From contig CAKUDG010000001.1 of assembly GCA_934644965.1 (NCBI GenBank), positions 124,001 through 188,000 of the forward strand: a DNA stretch of 64,000 nt. The letters run 5' to 3'. Made by a program: the position numbers and the translations under genes. Of the stretch, positions 34,346-43,574 are shown piece by piece. Positions within the stretch are counted from its first letter, which is position 1; each line of letters opens with the position of its first letter. This DNA is from an uncultured Victivallales bacterium (lineage in GTDB: Bacteria > Verrucomicrobiota > Lentisphaeria > Victivallales > UBA1829). The notes beneath the pieces are model-generated. The model worked only from the letters and a program-made list of their open reading frames with translations. It searched no databases and was not told the DNA's origin.

Positions 34346-35143
34346 CTAATTTTTCAGTTCCAAAACCTTATGTGTACTCAGATGATTGTTTGCATGATAC
34401 AGATCGAGAAATGATCTTGTTTCCACATGTCCGTCAAAGAAAGCGGTATTGACCGTTCTTCCGGGATGTCTGCCGTTCAGGCAGTCCTCCTGAGTTTTGG
34501 ATTGAACGACATAAATGTGGGTAAGCACATACTGTGCTCCGTACGGGATGGAGCCGATCCCGGGGATGTTGTTGATCATGCCGTTTGCTCCCCAGTCATG
34601 ATAGGGAGTCATGAAGGAGAGGTTCTTCAGACTGCTCAGTTTGACCCCTTCCGCACAATGCCAGTAATAGAAGGCCGTATTGCAGAAGAATTCCTCACTG
34701 GCATTTCCCCAGCTTCCGTTCGGGCAGGAAAAAATCGTTTCCGGTTTTTTCGTTTTGCTGAAGGAAGGCCGGTAGAGGCAGTGCCATTCGCTGTTTTTCG
34801 GCTTCCACCCGAGTTCCTTTCCGAACTGCTCATACCAGTAGACATCCCCTTCATACCATGAGGCGACGATGTAGTCGTTATAATTATGAGAATACGAAGA
34901 TGACAGCTGCATGATCTGTTTCTGATTCGCGATGCAGACCGCTGTCTGCACACTCCTCTTCGCCATCCGCAGCGCAGGAAGAAGCAGACTCGCGAGAATG
35001 GCGATGATTGCAATGACTATCAGAAGCTCAATCAGCGTGAAAAACGGCATGGATGCACGGCCGCCGGCGATAACGCCGCGCCAGCGGGTCACCTTCCTCA
35101 GCAGCATTCCTCTTTTTTTCAGGACAGATTTGTGTGTGTTCAT
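34346..35143 (-). CDS. Prepilin-type protein with N-terminal cleavage/methylation motif
   Basis: The 265-residue protein has a basic leader (about 1-33), then the class III signal FTLIELLIVIAIIAILAS with Glu at position 5 after the cleavage point. The family C-terminal motif RHPGRTVNTAFFDGHVE is also present. Such pseudopilin-like proteins are very numerous in Lentisphaerae, Planctomycetes and Verrucomicrobia and are thought to be processed by a prepilin peptidase and anchored at the inner membrane. GAGGTG eight bases upstream supports ATG 35143. It is the last gene of the AraC-linked operon, 40 bp after the PIG-L gene. Many such proteins sit beside glycan-degradation genes, but their role is unknown. 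Confidence 0.9.
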   Translation of the reverse strand: MNTHKSVLKKRGMLLRKVTRWRGVIAGGRASMPFFTLIELLIVIAIIAILASLLLPALRMAKRSVQTAVCIANQKQIMQLSSSYSHNYNDYIVASWYEGDVYWYEQFGKELGWKPKNSEWHCLYRPSFSKTKKPETIFSCPNGSWGNASEEFFCNTAFYYWHCAEGVKLSSLKNLSFMTPYHDWGANGMINNIPGIGSIPYGAQYVLTHIYVVQSKTQEDCLNGRHPGRTVNTAFFDGHVETRSFLDLYHANNHLSTHKVLELKN

Positions 35144-35183
35144 GATCAGCACCTCATTCTTCTGTTGGGGGATCGGTCCTCTT

Positions 35184-36002
35184 TCAGTCAAAACGGAAAA
35201 GCCCCTGGAATTCCTCCGGACTGACCTGTTTCCCGTAAGGAGACATCTCGAACAGCTCAGCATGACGCACCTGATTCCCGGCGGGACCGTATATGTGGCA
35301 GAGTCTTTCCCTCGCCGAATCTGCTGCCGTACGGAATCGCTTTCCCCAGTGCTCCATCAGATATTGGACTTTCTCGTCCCAGGAGAGTTTTGTGTGATCA
35401 AACGCCTTCCATTTCCGTTCCCATGCCATCCATTCATAGAACTGCGAGACATGGCAGTCCAGAATTCTGCATTTTTCTTCCGCGACATCGTCAAAGGGCA
35501 CCACCGCGTCCGGACGCAGCGGACGCGGATCCGTGAATGTGTCATAAAGATATCCGAAGACCGCCTGAATTCCCGGAACAGGGACTTCCGGCATATACAT
35601 CGGAACCCCCATCAGATAAGAAGCATCCTGCACCAGCGTTGCAACGGCACGGTGATCCGCGTGATAATCACAGGCGCGATGCGTCAGGACAACGTCCGGC
35701 TGAAATTCCCGGATGATTTTCAGGATCTCCCTGCGGACCGGAAGCGTCGCTTCCAGTTCACAGTCATGATGATCCAGAATCTGATATTCCCGGATTCCCG
35801 CCACGGCGCGGGCGGCATCGGCCTCCTGTCTGCGGCGGAGAGCAAGGGCGGGACCGCTCATGGAAAAATGCCCGCAGTCCCCGTTGCAGACCGACACGAA
35901 TTTGACAAGATGTCCGGCACGGACCAGTTTGATCGCAGTCCCTCCGAAACGAATGTCCGCATCATCCGGATGCGCGCAGATGACCAGATAGCGGCGTGTC
36001 AT
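35184..36002 (-). CDS. PIG-L family N-acetyl sugar deacetylase-like protein
   Basis: The 272-residue protein begins RRYLVICAHPDDADIRFGG. AHPDDAD holds the zinc-binding His and Asp and the catalytic Asp, and THRACDYHADHRAV supplies the remaining His ligand. PIG-L/LmbE enzymes deacetylate GlcNAc-linked substrates such as mycothiol, bacillithiol and chitobiose precursors. The gene overlaps the upstream TIM-barrel gene by 4 bp. Its place in a glycan operon suggests it deacetylates an N-acetylated sugar released by the hydrolases. That substrate assignment is inference; the family is firm. Confidence 0.9.
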   Translation of the reverse strand: MTRRYLVICAHPDDADIRFGGTAIKLVRAGHLVKFVSVCNGDCGHFSMSGPALALRRRQEADAARAVAGIREYQILDHHDCELEATLPVRREILKIIREFQPDVVLTHRACDYHADHRAVATLVQDASYLMGVPMYMPEVPVPGIQAVFGYLYDTFTDPRPLRPDAVVPFDDVAEEKCRILDCHVSQFYEWMAWERKWKAFDHTKLSWDEKVQYLMEHWGKRFRTAADSARERLCHIYGPAGNQVRHAELFEMSPYGKQVSPEEFQGLFRFD

Positions 36003-36868
36003 GTCCGAATAGTCCCCTCTTCTCTGCAGCTGAGCAGCAGCTCTTCAAGGTATCGTTTGGCTTTCAGGATGTCCCGTGCCTGTTCAGGGCCGGATATCTC
36101 CCGTTCAATGATCAGCTCCCCTCTGAAATCCAGTTCGTAAAGTCTGCGGATGATTCTGCGGAAATCAACCGCTCCCTCCCCGATGGGCACCTCCCGGCCC
36201 GCCTTGACACCGCTCTGCACGAACGCCGCATCCTTGACATGCAGATTCCGGACATACTTCCCGAAAATTTCCAGCGCATCCACCGGATTCCCGCGCCCGT
36301 AAAGGATCAGGTTCGCCGTATCCAGATTGATCCCGAGATTCAGGAGCCCCACTTCTTCAATCGTGCGCAGAAGCGTCACCGGCGTTTCCTGCCCAGTTTC
36401 AAACCAGAAGCCCAGCCCCAGCTTTTCACAGTATTCCGCCACATCGTAAATCGCACAGAGAACACGCGGATACTCGGGATCCGACGGATTTTCCGGAATA
36501 AACCCGCAATGCGTGATGATCGCAGGCGCTCCGATCCATTTTGCAAAGTCGGCTCCGCGCTTGAGATCTTCCACTCTCCGCTCTCTCAGATGAGCGGGCA
36601 CCAGTCCGCAGGTGGCCGGGCCGTACATGGAATTCCAGATGACCTTCCCGGAATATCCCGCCCAGAATGCCGCTATCCGGACTCCCGATTCCAGAGAATC
36701 CTTCCGTACCTTTTCCGCCAGCTCCGGCGTCAGGAGATCCATATTCCAGTTCTGCAGCTGGGCGGTTTTCACGCCGTATTCCGCCATGATCCGGAAGGAA
36801 TTCTCTTCTTTCCGCAAATAACCGAGAACTCCGATTTCCATGGGTGAATGCCTTTCCGTTCCGTTCAT
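35999..36868 (-). CDS. Xylose isomerase-like TIM-barrel sugar isomerase/epimerase
   Basis: The 289-residue protein starts its barrel at MEIGVLGYLRKE. Metal-ligand strands can be seen: FWFETGQE (Glu), GINLDTANLI (Asp), NLHVKDAAF (His) and LIIERE (Glu). The probable role is isomerisation or epimerisation of a sugar or sugar acid. ATG 36868 with AAAGGAG upstream is used; ATG 36841 (MEIGVLG), also with a good GGAAAGG, would shorten the protein by nine residues and may be the true start. It sits between PIG-L (4-bp overlap) and another isomerase-like gene (16-bp gap). Confidence 0.88.
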   Translation of the reverse strand: MNGTERHSPMEIGVLGYLRKEENSFRIMAEYGVKTAQLQNWNMDLLTPELAEKVRKDSLESGVRIAAFWAGYSGKVIWNSMYGPATCGLVPAHLRERRVEDLKRGADFAKWIGAPAIITHCGFIPENPSDPEYPRVLCAIYDVAEYCEKLGLGFWFETGQETPVTLLRTIEEVGLLNLGINLDTANLILYGRGNPVDALEIFGKYVRNLHVKDAAFVQSGVKAGREVPIGEGAVDFRRIIRRLYELDFRGELIIEREISGPEQARDILKAKRYLEELLLSCREEGTIRT

Positions 36869-36884
36869 TCCAGGAGAGCTCCTT

Positions 36885-37691
36885 TCATTCTTCTTTCCAG
36901 CTCCGCATCCAATCGGACGCGCTCAGCATTACATCCTGAATGGGAATGATCCCGGCAGGATCATTGGTTTCCGGCGTCACATAACACGAGCGCAGGGATT
37001 CCGGGACCCGTTTCCAGAAACCGGGAAGATCCAGAGAGCCGCATCCCATCCTGGCGAAACGGTACCAGTGCCCGTTCACCGATTCCCTGAACCCGGGGCC
37101 CGGTCCCGTTCCGATTTCAAAGTCCTTGAGGTGAAAGCGGACAATGAAATCCCGGAGCAGTCCGCATGCCTCCGCAGGATCCGACGCCAAACTGATGTTC
37201 CCCTGGTCAAACACCATTTTCATCCCCGGGACAGACTGCAGAATGCGCAAGGCTTCCTGAGGCGAAAAAACCGGACTCCCCGCCCCCGCCGCAGGAGTCG
37301 TTTCAAACGAGACAAAGATCCCCTCTTCCGCCGCCAGAAGCTGTATTTCGGAATAGAAATCAATCCAGCGGAGAAGAGCGTCCTCCCTCGTCGCGGCGCC
37401 GACGGCGGAAAACGGGGGCACCATCATTTCAGGCGCTCCCAGGGAAACGGTCTGTTCCAGAAAATCCAGAAAGGCTTCCATCCGCTCCGGACCGCAGGAG
37501 GTGATCCGGGTGTCCAGAGTCGTGAAAGACACAATCCGGAGCCCCGCATCGTCTGCAATCTTTTTCAAGCCTTTTGCGGAATCCTTTCCCGTGTGTGTCC
37601 AATCGATTCCGCTCATTCCGCAGCGGACGGCCGTTTCCGCAATCTTCCGCGGATCGCCGCCCATGGCACAGCTCATCATGCACAGATTCAC
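36885..37691 (-). CDS. Xylose isomerase-like TIM-barrel protein (GTG start)
   Basis: The protein has 268 residues when started at GTG 37691. This start is preferred because AGGAGGAG lies exactly nine bases upstream and the sequence VNLCMMSCAMGG begins the first barrel strand; an ATG-started extension would overlap the upstream dehydrogenase. Ligand-bearing strands include FVSFETTP (Glu), MVFDQGNI (Asp), RFHLKDFE (His) and SCYVTPETND (Glu). It resembles the preceding TIM barrel only loosely. Two such enzymes with one Gfo/Idh dehydrogenase form a common catabolic set for unusual sugars. Confidence 0.86.
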   Translation of the reverse strand: MNLCMMSCAMGGDPRKIAETAVRCGMSGIDWTHTGKDSAKGLKKIADDAGLRIVSFTTLDTRITSCGPERMEAFLDFLEQTVSLGAPEMMVPPFSAVGAATREDALLRWIDFYSEIQLLAAEEGIFVSFETTPAAGAGSPVFSPQEALRILQSVPGMKMVFDQGNISLASDPAEACGLLRDFIVRFHLKDFEIGTGPGPGFRESVNGHWYRFARMGCGSLDLPGFWKRVPESLRSCYVTPETNDPAGIIPIQDVMLSASDWMRSWKEE

Positions 37692-37710
37692 TTTATGTAC
37701 TCCTCCTCTT

Positions 37711-38715
37711 TTATTCTTTTCCGCGGAAATTGATTTTTCCCGCAATTCTATGGCAGAGCCTGACCGTCTCCGCCGCATCGGCACCGCTGCAGATCCCGGA
37801 CAGATCTCCCGAGAGCACCGCTTCCGCAAAACCATGAAGTTCATTCCTGTAGGAACTGCATGGCTCCATCCGTTCCTGAAGGACTTCGGAACCACGGATC
37901 AGAGTGCAGGAACCCGATCCGGAACTCTGGAGAGCTCCGTTTTCAAACCATGCATCATATCCCTTCCGGAAAGGATATCCGGAGGGCGTCACAAAGCCGC
38001 CCTGAATCCATACGCGGCAGCCCGGATACTGCAGGACCGCCGAAATCAGATTGCCTCCGAACGCTTCTCCCACAAGCGGATCGACGGAAACATCCTCCGG
38101 TTCCCCGAGAGAGAAACGGGCAAAATCAATGTCGTGTGACATCAGGTCAAACAATCCTCCGCCGGATTCACGGATGAATTCCGCTTTTCTCCAGTCGCCC
38201 CAGTCAGGCATGCCCGTCATCCGCCGGAGAAGCATGAATTTCAAGTCCCCCAGCGTATGATCCCGGATATACTGCCGGAGCCGCAGAGCCTCAGGAGAAT
38301 GACGCATAATGTACCCGACAGCAAGAACCTTCCCCGCCTTCTCCGCCGCTTGAACCATTTCCCGGCATTCTTCCTCCCGGACGGCAAAAGGCTTCTCCAC
38401 CATGACATGCAGTCCGTGCTCCAGAGCCCGGAGCACCGCCGGACAATGAAGCTTCGTCGGCAAAGCGACGATGCAGGCATCGGCCTCCGAGCGTTCAAAG
38501 GCTTCCCCCATGTCCGTGTAATGCGGCACCCCGGCCACATCCTCAGGGCGGATGAAAACACTTGCGGTATTCCCCCTGATGGACCGGAGCCTTTCCGCTG
38601 GCGGATGACAGTCCACAATCCCCGCAAGTTCCGTCAAAGGCTCTTTCAGAATGTTTCCGGCATGGGTCTGCCCCATGAAACCGAATCCGACAAGCAGAAT
38701 TCTCAATTTTTTCAT
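37711..38715 (-). CDS. Gfo/Idh/MocA-family oxidoreductase
   Basis: The 334-residue protein begins LRILLVGFGFMGQTHAGN, an N-terminal Rossmann motif. HVMVEKPFAV is the family signature, and GGGLFDLMSHDIDFARF carries the catalytic-region His/Asp of the second domain. It is expected to oxidise or reduce a sugar with NAD(P)H in the cytoplasm. GGAGAAGAG precedes ATG 38715. It lies inside the AraC-linked operon, 16 bp after the TPR/CBM9-like gene and 19 bp before a TIM-barrel isomerase. Confidence 0.92.
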   Translation of the reverse strand: MKKLRILLVGFGFMGQTHAGNILKEPLTELAGIVDCHPPAERLRSIRGNTASVFIRPEDVAGVPHYTDMGEAFERSEADACIVALPTKLHCPAVLRALEHGLHVMVEKPFAVREEECREMVQAAEKAGKVLAVGYIMRHSPEALRLRQYIRDHTLGDLKFMLLRRMTGMPDWGDWRKAEFIRESGGGLFDLMSHDIDFARFSLGEPEDVSVDPLVGEAFGGNLISAVLQYPGCRVWIQGGFVTPSGYPFRKGYDAWFENGALQSSGSGSCTLIRGSEVLQERMEPCSSYRNELHGFAEAVLSGDLSGICSGADAAETVRLCHRIAGKINFRGKE

Positions 38716-38731
38716 ACTCTTCTCCGGAAAA

Positions 38732-41599
38732 TTATTTTCCCCCCGTTAATTTCTCCTCCAGAAAACGGCGGCGCATTTCATCCAGGAGAAAGCGGATCCC
38801 GCTCCAGCGCGGAACGGCCTCGCGAAACACTTTCTCCACATCTTCATCGGACATGGAAACCTGAACCAGAGGAACATAGGCATCCAGCTCCTCCGCAAGG
38901 GGCTTCACGCAGGTCCGGTAGAATTCCGCATCTCCGAGTTCGGGATCTTCCCAGAAGTCCAGGATTCCGTGCCCGTTTTTATTTGTTGTTTTTTCGGTCT
39001 TCCATGTCTGAAGGGCCTGATAAATCAGTTTACGCTTGATTTTCAGCATCTGTTCCGGAGAAATCCTGAACTGCAGACTCCCCCAGGCGGATCTGCCGTG
39101 CACGGTGCGGGTGCCGTTCCAGGAAAAAGCGCCGAAGCGGCTCCAGTGTATCCATTCAAAATCCCATGAATCTCCGGGGGCGGGGAGTTTGTTGCAGAAG
39201 GGTCTCCATGAAAAGGAAAGGAGAGTCAGGCATCCGTCTTTCAGGAAGACCCGTTCCGTCCGGAGGTCTCCGGGCTGGATCCGCAGCTGCTGGGCTGTCG
39301 GGTAGCTTGTGTGCCAGAGACTGCTTGTCCCCTGCTGCGGATCGGTCATGACACAGGTATAGGGCTGCCCTGCCCCGGGTGCCAGATACAGTTCATAAGA
39401 TCCGGCAGACTTCAGGAACGCCTCCACCTCCGCCGCATCAGGATCACATTCCCGTATGAGAAAATGAATTCCGTTCTCATCGCAGAAGGCGGAAAAGGCG
39501 GTGAAATCGAGAAAACCTTTGGTGCGGGCCTCCTGAATCGTGCCTCCACGGTTCCCGCTGGAAACATCGGTGGCAAGAAAATCCAGTGTCCCGCGGAAGG
39601 GACGGTCGAGAAGCTCGAAGGCGCTTCCTTCCGCAGCTGCCCGGGCGTCGGAAAGACCGGAAATGCACTGATCCTGAAACGGGATGAGCAATGTCTTTTT
39701 CGCCTGAACGGCAAACAGACCGTTGTAAATGCGTTCCAGTTTTCCTGCCGCCTCATCCATTTTTGCCGTCAACGCGGCTCCGCCGAGACGGGCGATTTCA
39801 TCGGCTTTCATATTCATGTCCAGTTCCGGAAATGCCGCGCCGCATTCCTCCAGGGCGTTCCGGAAGGTTTCGAGATTCGATTCCCGGTTCCGGAACAAGA
39901 CGTTCAGAAGGGCATAGCGGTATTTCTGAACCGGAGTGAAATTCGGATTCGCCGCCAGTTCCGCACTGATCCTCTCCGCATCGGCAAAACGTCCGAGAAA
40001 GCCCAGGGCCCGGAGATAATATTCATTCCGCACAAAATCATTCTTCAATGTGCAGTCCTGTTTCCATGCGATGTCCATCAACTCCGCCACCATGGGATAA
40101 TCCCCGTAATACATGGCATCGGAAACCGGTTTCCGGAAGGCGCCATCCGGCGTATTCGCGGAAAGATACAGCTCCATATACCGGCTCCGGAGTCCGGGAT
40201 TCCCGATATTGACGTCCAGAAAGAATTCAAATGCCTCGCAGCGTTCCGCGAGGGGCCGTTTTTCGTCCGTGAGCACCCGTTCCGCCAGTTTCCCCGCTTT
40301 CCGATACTGGCGGACCGATCTGTAGATTTTTGCCGCATCCAGAAGTTCGCCCGCATCGATCCGAAATGCTGCGGCCTTGTCATACTGACGCGCCGCGACA
40401 TATTCATCCGCGATCAGCTTCCGGATCCGTGAAGGATTTGCATCCCCGACGCTCCGGTAGATCCCGACGGCCTCGTCAAATTTTCCCAGCCAGGAATACA
40501 GTTTCCCGATATTGGCCGCAATTGCGACACGGTCCTCCGGACTCAAATTCTCCAACTTCCACGCCTTGTCCGCCGTTTCAAACGCCTCTTCTTTCCTCCC
40601 GGAAAGCAGGAGCGCCTCTGCAAGCTCGTTCAGAATCCGGATCTGGAAATCCTTCCCGATCCCGGGAAGCGCGAGAAGTTTGCGGGAAAGGGCCGCGGCG
40701 CCTTCATAATCTGCATTCTGTTTCCATTTCAGGATCAGAGGTATCTGGAGCGGGACAAGTTCATTTTCCGTGAGTCCCGGCAGTGCCGAAGCCTTCTTCA
40801 CGAGTTCCATCATTTCCGCCGGATCCGTGTTCTTCTGCTTCACCATGCGCATCATGACATTTTCATACATTCTGATCTTCACGGAAGGAGGAAACACAGG
40901 AGAATCCTCTATTTCCTTTTCCACCCTCTCCGCTTCTTTCCATCTGGAATTACCCGAAAGAGTTTCGGCCTTTTTCAGAAGAAAGCCCCCGCGTTTTTCC
41001 GCCGGGAGGCCTTCTATGGAAGCCATTTCATCATAGATTTCCAGACCTTCTTCAAAATTTCTGATCCGGTGCATGACAATCCATTGCAGTTTGGTCAGCA
41101 CCGCGGCCTTCTGATCGGGAGTCAAGTCCATATCCGAGAGCATCTTCCTGCTTTCCGAGACGGCGTCCTGATAACGCCCGCAGTCTTCCAGACTCTGCAG
41201 CAGACTTCTCCGTACGGAAAACAGCTCCTTCGGATCCAGGGCGGGATGAGAAAGTTTTTCCCGAATCAGAGCGGGAACTTCTTCCAAAGCACCGGATTGT
41301 TTTGCCAGGCTGATCCCGGAATCCAGCAGACGCAGAAGGCGTTTCGGATCCCGGGTTTCCTTTTTCAGCGCGTCAAGAGACTGGAACCCTTCCGCGAATT
41401 TTCCTTCTTTCGCCGCCAGACGGACGGCATCCAGTCTGTTGTTGAACTCCGTGTTGGAAAGCGGATCCGGCCGGTCAAGCGCATCCGCAGACTTTGCTGC
41501 GCCAGAAGAGGACTCCGGCGCCGCAGCGGAGGACTCCGGCAGGAGGGCGGAAAACAGGAGAAGCATTGTCAGACAGCAGGCAGAAAACAATGATTTCAT
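38732..41599 (-). CDS. Secreted TPR-repeat protein with C-terminal CBM9-like domain
   Basis: The 955-residue protein has a signal peptide (MKSLFSACCLTMLLLFSALL, cleavage near 25-30). About 18-20 helical TPR-like repeats follow, for instance LKKAETLSGNSRWKEAERVE and RLAAKEGKFAEGFQSLDALK. The last 250-300 residues are different: YELYLAPGAGQPYT, a block ending SWDFEWIHWSR, and HGRSAWGSLQF follow the pattern of carbohydrate-binding family 9-like domains found in DUF4091-associated proteins. A scaffold that binds glycan at the cell surface or in the periplasm is a fair inference. ATG 41599 is preferred to an upstream ATG because it starts the signal peptide and has AAGGA upstream. The gap to the upstream hydrolase is 7 bp. 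Confidence 0.8.
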   Translation of the reverse strand: MKSLFSACCLTMLLLFSALLPESSAAAPESSSGAAKSADALDRPDPLSNTEFNNRLDAVRLAAKEGKFAEGFQSLDALKKETRDPKRLLRLLDSGISLAKQSGALEEVPALIREKLSHPALDPKELFSVRRSLLQSLEDCGRYQDAVSESRKMLSDMDLTPDQKAAVLTKLQWIVMHRIRNFEEGLEIYDEMASIEGLPAEKRGGFLLKKAETLSGNSRWKEAERVEKEIEDSPVFPPSVKIRMYENVMMRMVKQKNTDPAEMMELVKKASALPGLTENELVPLQIPLILKWKQNADYEGAAALSRKLLALPGIGKDFQIRILNELAEALLLSGRKEEAFETADKAWKLENLSPEDRVAIAANIGKLYSWLGKFDEAVGIYRSVGDANPSRIRKLIADEYVAARQYDKAAAFRIDAGELLDAAKIYRSVRQYRKAGKLAERVLTDEKRPLAERCEAFEFFLDVNIGNPGLRSRYMELYLSANTPDGAFRKPVSDAMYYGDYPMVAELMDIAWKQDCTLKNDFVRNEYYLRALGFLGRFADAERISAELAANPNFTPVQKYRYALLNVLFRNRESNLETFRNALEECGAAFPELDMNMKADEIARLGGAALTAKMDEAAGKLERIYNGLFAVQAKKTLLIPFQDQCISGLSDARAAAEGSAFELLDRPFRGTLDFLATDVSSGNRGGTIQEARTKGFLDFTAFSAFCDENGIHFLIRECDPDAAEVEAFLKSAGSYELYLAPGAGQPYTCVMTDPQQGTSSLWHTSYPTAQQLRIQPGDLRTERVFLKDGCLTLLSFSWRPFCNKLPAPGDSWDFEWIHWSRFGAFSWNGTRTVHGRSAWGSLQFRISPEQMLKIKRKLIYQALQTWKTEKTTNKNGHGILDFWEDPELGDAEFYRTCVKPLAEELDAYVPLVQVSMSDEDVEKVFREAVPRWSGIRFLLDEMRRRFLEEKLTGGK

Positions 41600-41606
41600 A
41601 TCACAG

Positions 41607-43574
41607 TCAATCCTTCTTTTCGGACGGCTCGTTTTGAAGAGATTCACGCAGTTTCAGAATGTGCCGGATCATTTCCAGACGGATGGTATTCAGATTATCG
41701 GAAACGGAATTGATTTCCGCGAGGAACTGCAATGCTTTTCCCGCGTCATAACGGACGTTCAGGGCCGGAGAATCCATAGCCCTGGAGGCCAGAGTCTTCA
41801 ACAGCGTGGCATAGCGGATGTCGTCGACACCTTCCCGGAATCCTTCCCATTGAAGGGTGTCGATGACTCCGTCATGGGATCCGTAAGCAAAGACCATGGG
41901 TTTGTATCCGCGCGAACGGTCGTTGTACGGCCCCAGATGATGCGCATAATTGCAAATGGCGCTGTAATTGGCCAGATAGGGAGTAAGCCCGTACTGACGG
42001 CGGTTGAACGCCGGATTCTCCACTCCCACATGCTGCTGGGCATACCATGCGACATGCGCTTTCCCGACAACATTCCATTTCCCTGCCGCATCCGCATCCT
42101 CAGGCGGTCTGGAATGGTTCACGAAATCATAAAAGTATCCTGATGTGTAAAACACCGTGTCCGTCCCTGCGATGATGAAGCGGAACCCTTCGTTCTGGAA
42201 GGCCCGGAAAAACGGACGGGACTGTTTCAGCCATTTTTCCCCCGGTTCATCGCCGAGACCGAGGAAAACCCGGTTGTGCCCGAGCAGTTTTTCATAACAC
42301 TCGCGTTCTGTTCTGGCATCCCTGGCAAGGAGGAGCGGATTCCCGCTGTCGCGTGTGGAAGGCATGGCAAAGATCAGATCCGTGCGCAGACCGGCTTCCT
42401 TCATGAGTTCGATCTGACGTTCGTATTCATAACTTCCCACCGTGGCGTAACCGCGGATCCAGTGAAAGTCCTGATTGTGCGCTTTCAGATTCTTCATGAT
42501 GGCGAGCATTTGCTTTTCCGCAAGAGAAAAATCACCGCCGTTTTCCTCGGCAATCATGGATAATGTGATATAATTGTACTCTGTGACCAGAAAGTCCTTC
42601 TGCAGGTCGAAGGCAGTTTTCGGCGCGGGAAGAACAAAGGGAAGCACTCTCAAAACGACGGGAACGGATCCGATTGTCCTGCCGTCGCGAAGCATCAGAA
42701 TATTTCCCTGGTAAGAGCCCTCTCTGATCTGCTCCGTCACATGCGCGGTCAGGAAGAACTGTTTGAACGCACCTTCTTCCAGTGTGACCGGACGCAGTTC
42801 GGAAGCGTCGCGGAAATCCGCCTTCATGGGGGCGAAAGGATAGGTCGCGCGGTAGTGATCGGGGAAGCGGAGGTTGAAGGAGGAGGGGGGAGTCAGCCAC
42901 TGATAGGATACGGATCCGTCGAGAGGGGAAGTGAGTCTGGCATAATTGGCTGGGTTGTCGCGGTCCACACGGATCAGGTCCTCGTCATTCAGGAGGAGCT
43001 CAGGGACGAGTTTAAGCCCGGAATCTCCGAAATAGCTGTACCAGGCGTTCCCGTTCTGATACCAGATCTTCACAACCTTGAGATCCAGGTTTTCTGTCGG
43101 AAAAATGTCTCCAGATTCATTTTTGAATTCCCCCGTCCGGAATTCCACTTTCCCGAGATCTTCAAACGGATACACGACAAAGGATCCGGGTTCGTATTCC
43201 TCCTTCGCGGCAATGATCTTGACCTTTCCCATGGGGGTTCCGTCCAGCGGATAGGCGTCTTCCAGACGCTGCAGATCGCTCATCGGCGGGACGGCGTAAA
43301 ATCCGAACAGTGCGTCACCGGGCAGATTTTTGAAGTCTCTGGCACAGCGCGCCCCATTGATTTTCTCTTTCCATCCTCCGCCTTCCCGAAGACGGCGGAT
43401 GTGACGCTGCAGCGAGGCGGGCCGGAGATTTCCGTCCAGTCCGGAGAGTTCTTCCAGATATTTTCTTCCCGCTTCCTCCGAAACGGTTTCCACCTGAGAG
43501 AACAGGAACGTCCCGCTCCATGAAAGCAGCAGCGCCGGCAAAAGGAGGGGAAAAAACCCTGTCTTCTTCATCAC
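41607..43574 (-). CDS. Secreted DUF4091/GH123-like glycoside hydrolase
   Basis: The 655-residue protein starts MMKKTGFFPLLLPALLLSWSG, a signal peptide. After a beta-rich N-terminal region (to about 290), a TIM barrel contains LGLGDEPGEKW, in which the adjacent Asp-Glu pair matches the catalytic pair of GH123 N-acetyl-galactosaminidases. The end has LQWEGFREGVDDIRYATLL, the hallmark of DUF4091. Members act on N-acetylhexosamine-containing glycans with substrate assistance; here that is inferred. The gene overlaps the upstream GH-like gene by 4 bp. With the PIG-L deacetylase downstream, an amino-sugar substrate is a reasonable guess. Confidence 0.82.
   Translation of the reverse strand: MMKKTGFFPLLLPALLLSWSGTFLFSQVETVSEEAGRKYLEELSGLDGNLRPASLQRHIRRLREGGGWKEKINGARCARDFKNLPGDALFGFYAVPPMSDLQRLEDAYPLDGTPMGKVKIIAAKEEYEPGSFVVYPFEDLGKVEFRTGEFKNESGDIFPTENLDLKVVKIWYQNGNAWYSYFGDSGLKLVPELLLNDEDLIRVDRDNPANYARLTSPLDGSVSYQWLTPPSSFNLRFPDHYRATYPFAPMKADFRDASELRPVTLEEGAFKQFFLTAHVTEQIREGSYQGNILMLRDGRTIGSVPVVLRVLPFVLPAPKTAFDLQKDFLVTEYNYITLSMIAEENGGDFSLAEKQMLAIMKNLKAHNQDFHWIRGYATVGSYEYERQIELMKEAGLRTDLIFAMPSTRDSGNPLLLARDARTERECYEKLLGHNRVFLGLGDEPGEKWLKQSRPFFRAFQNEGFRFIIAGTDTVFYTSGYFYDFVNHSRPPEDADAAGKWNVVGKAHVAWYAQQHVGVENPAFNRRQYGLTPYLANYSAICNYAHHLGPYNDRSRGYKPMVFAYGSHDGVIDTLQWEGFREGVDDIRYATLLKTLASRAMDSPALNVRYDAGKALQFLAEINSVSDNLNTIRLEMIRHILKLRESLQNEPSEKKD

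Noticed and set aside
39311..40432. Plus-strand open frames across the TPR/CBM9-like gene
   Set aside because: The minus frame has a signal peptide, repeats and a good ribosome binding site; the plus frames are Arg/Ser/Pro-rich shadows.
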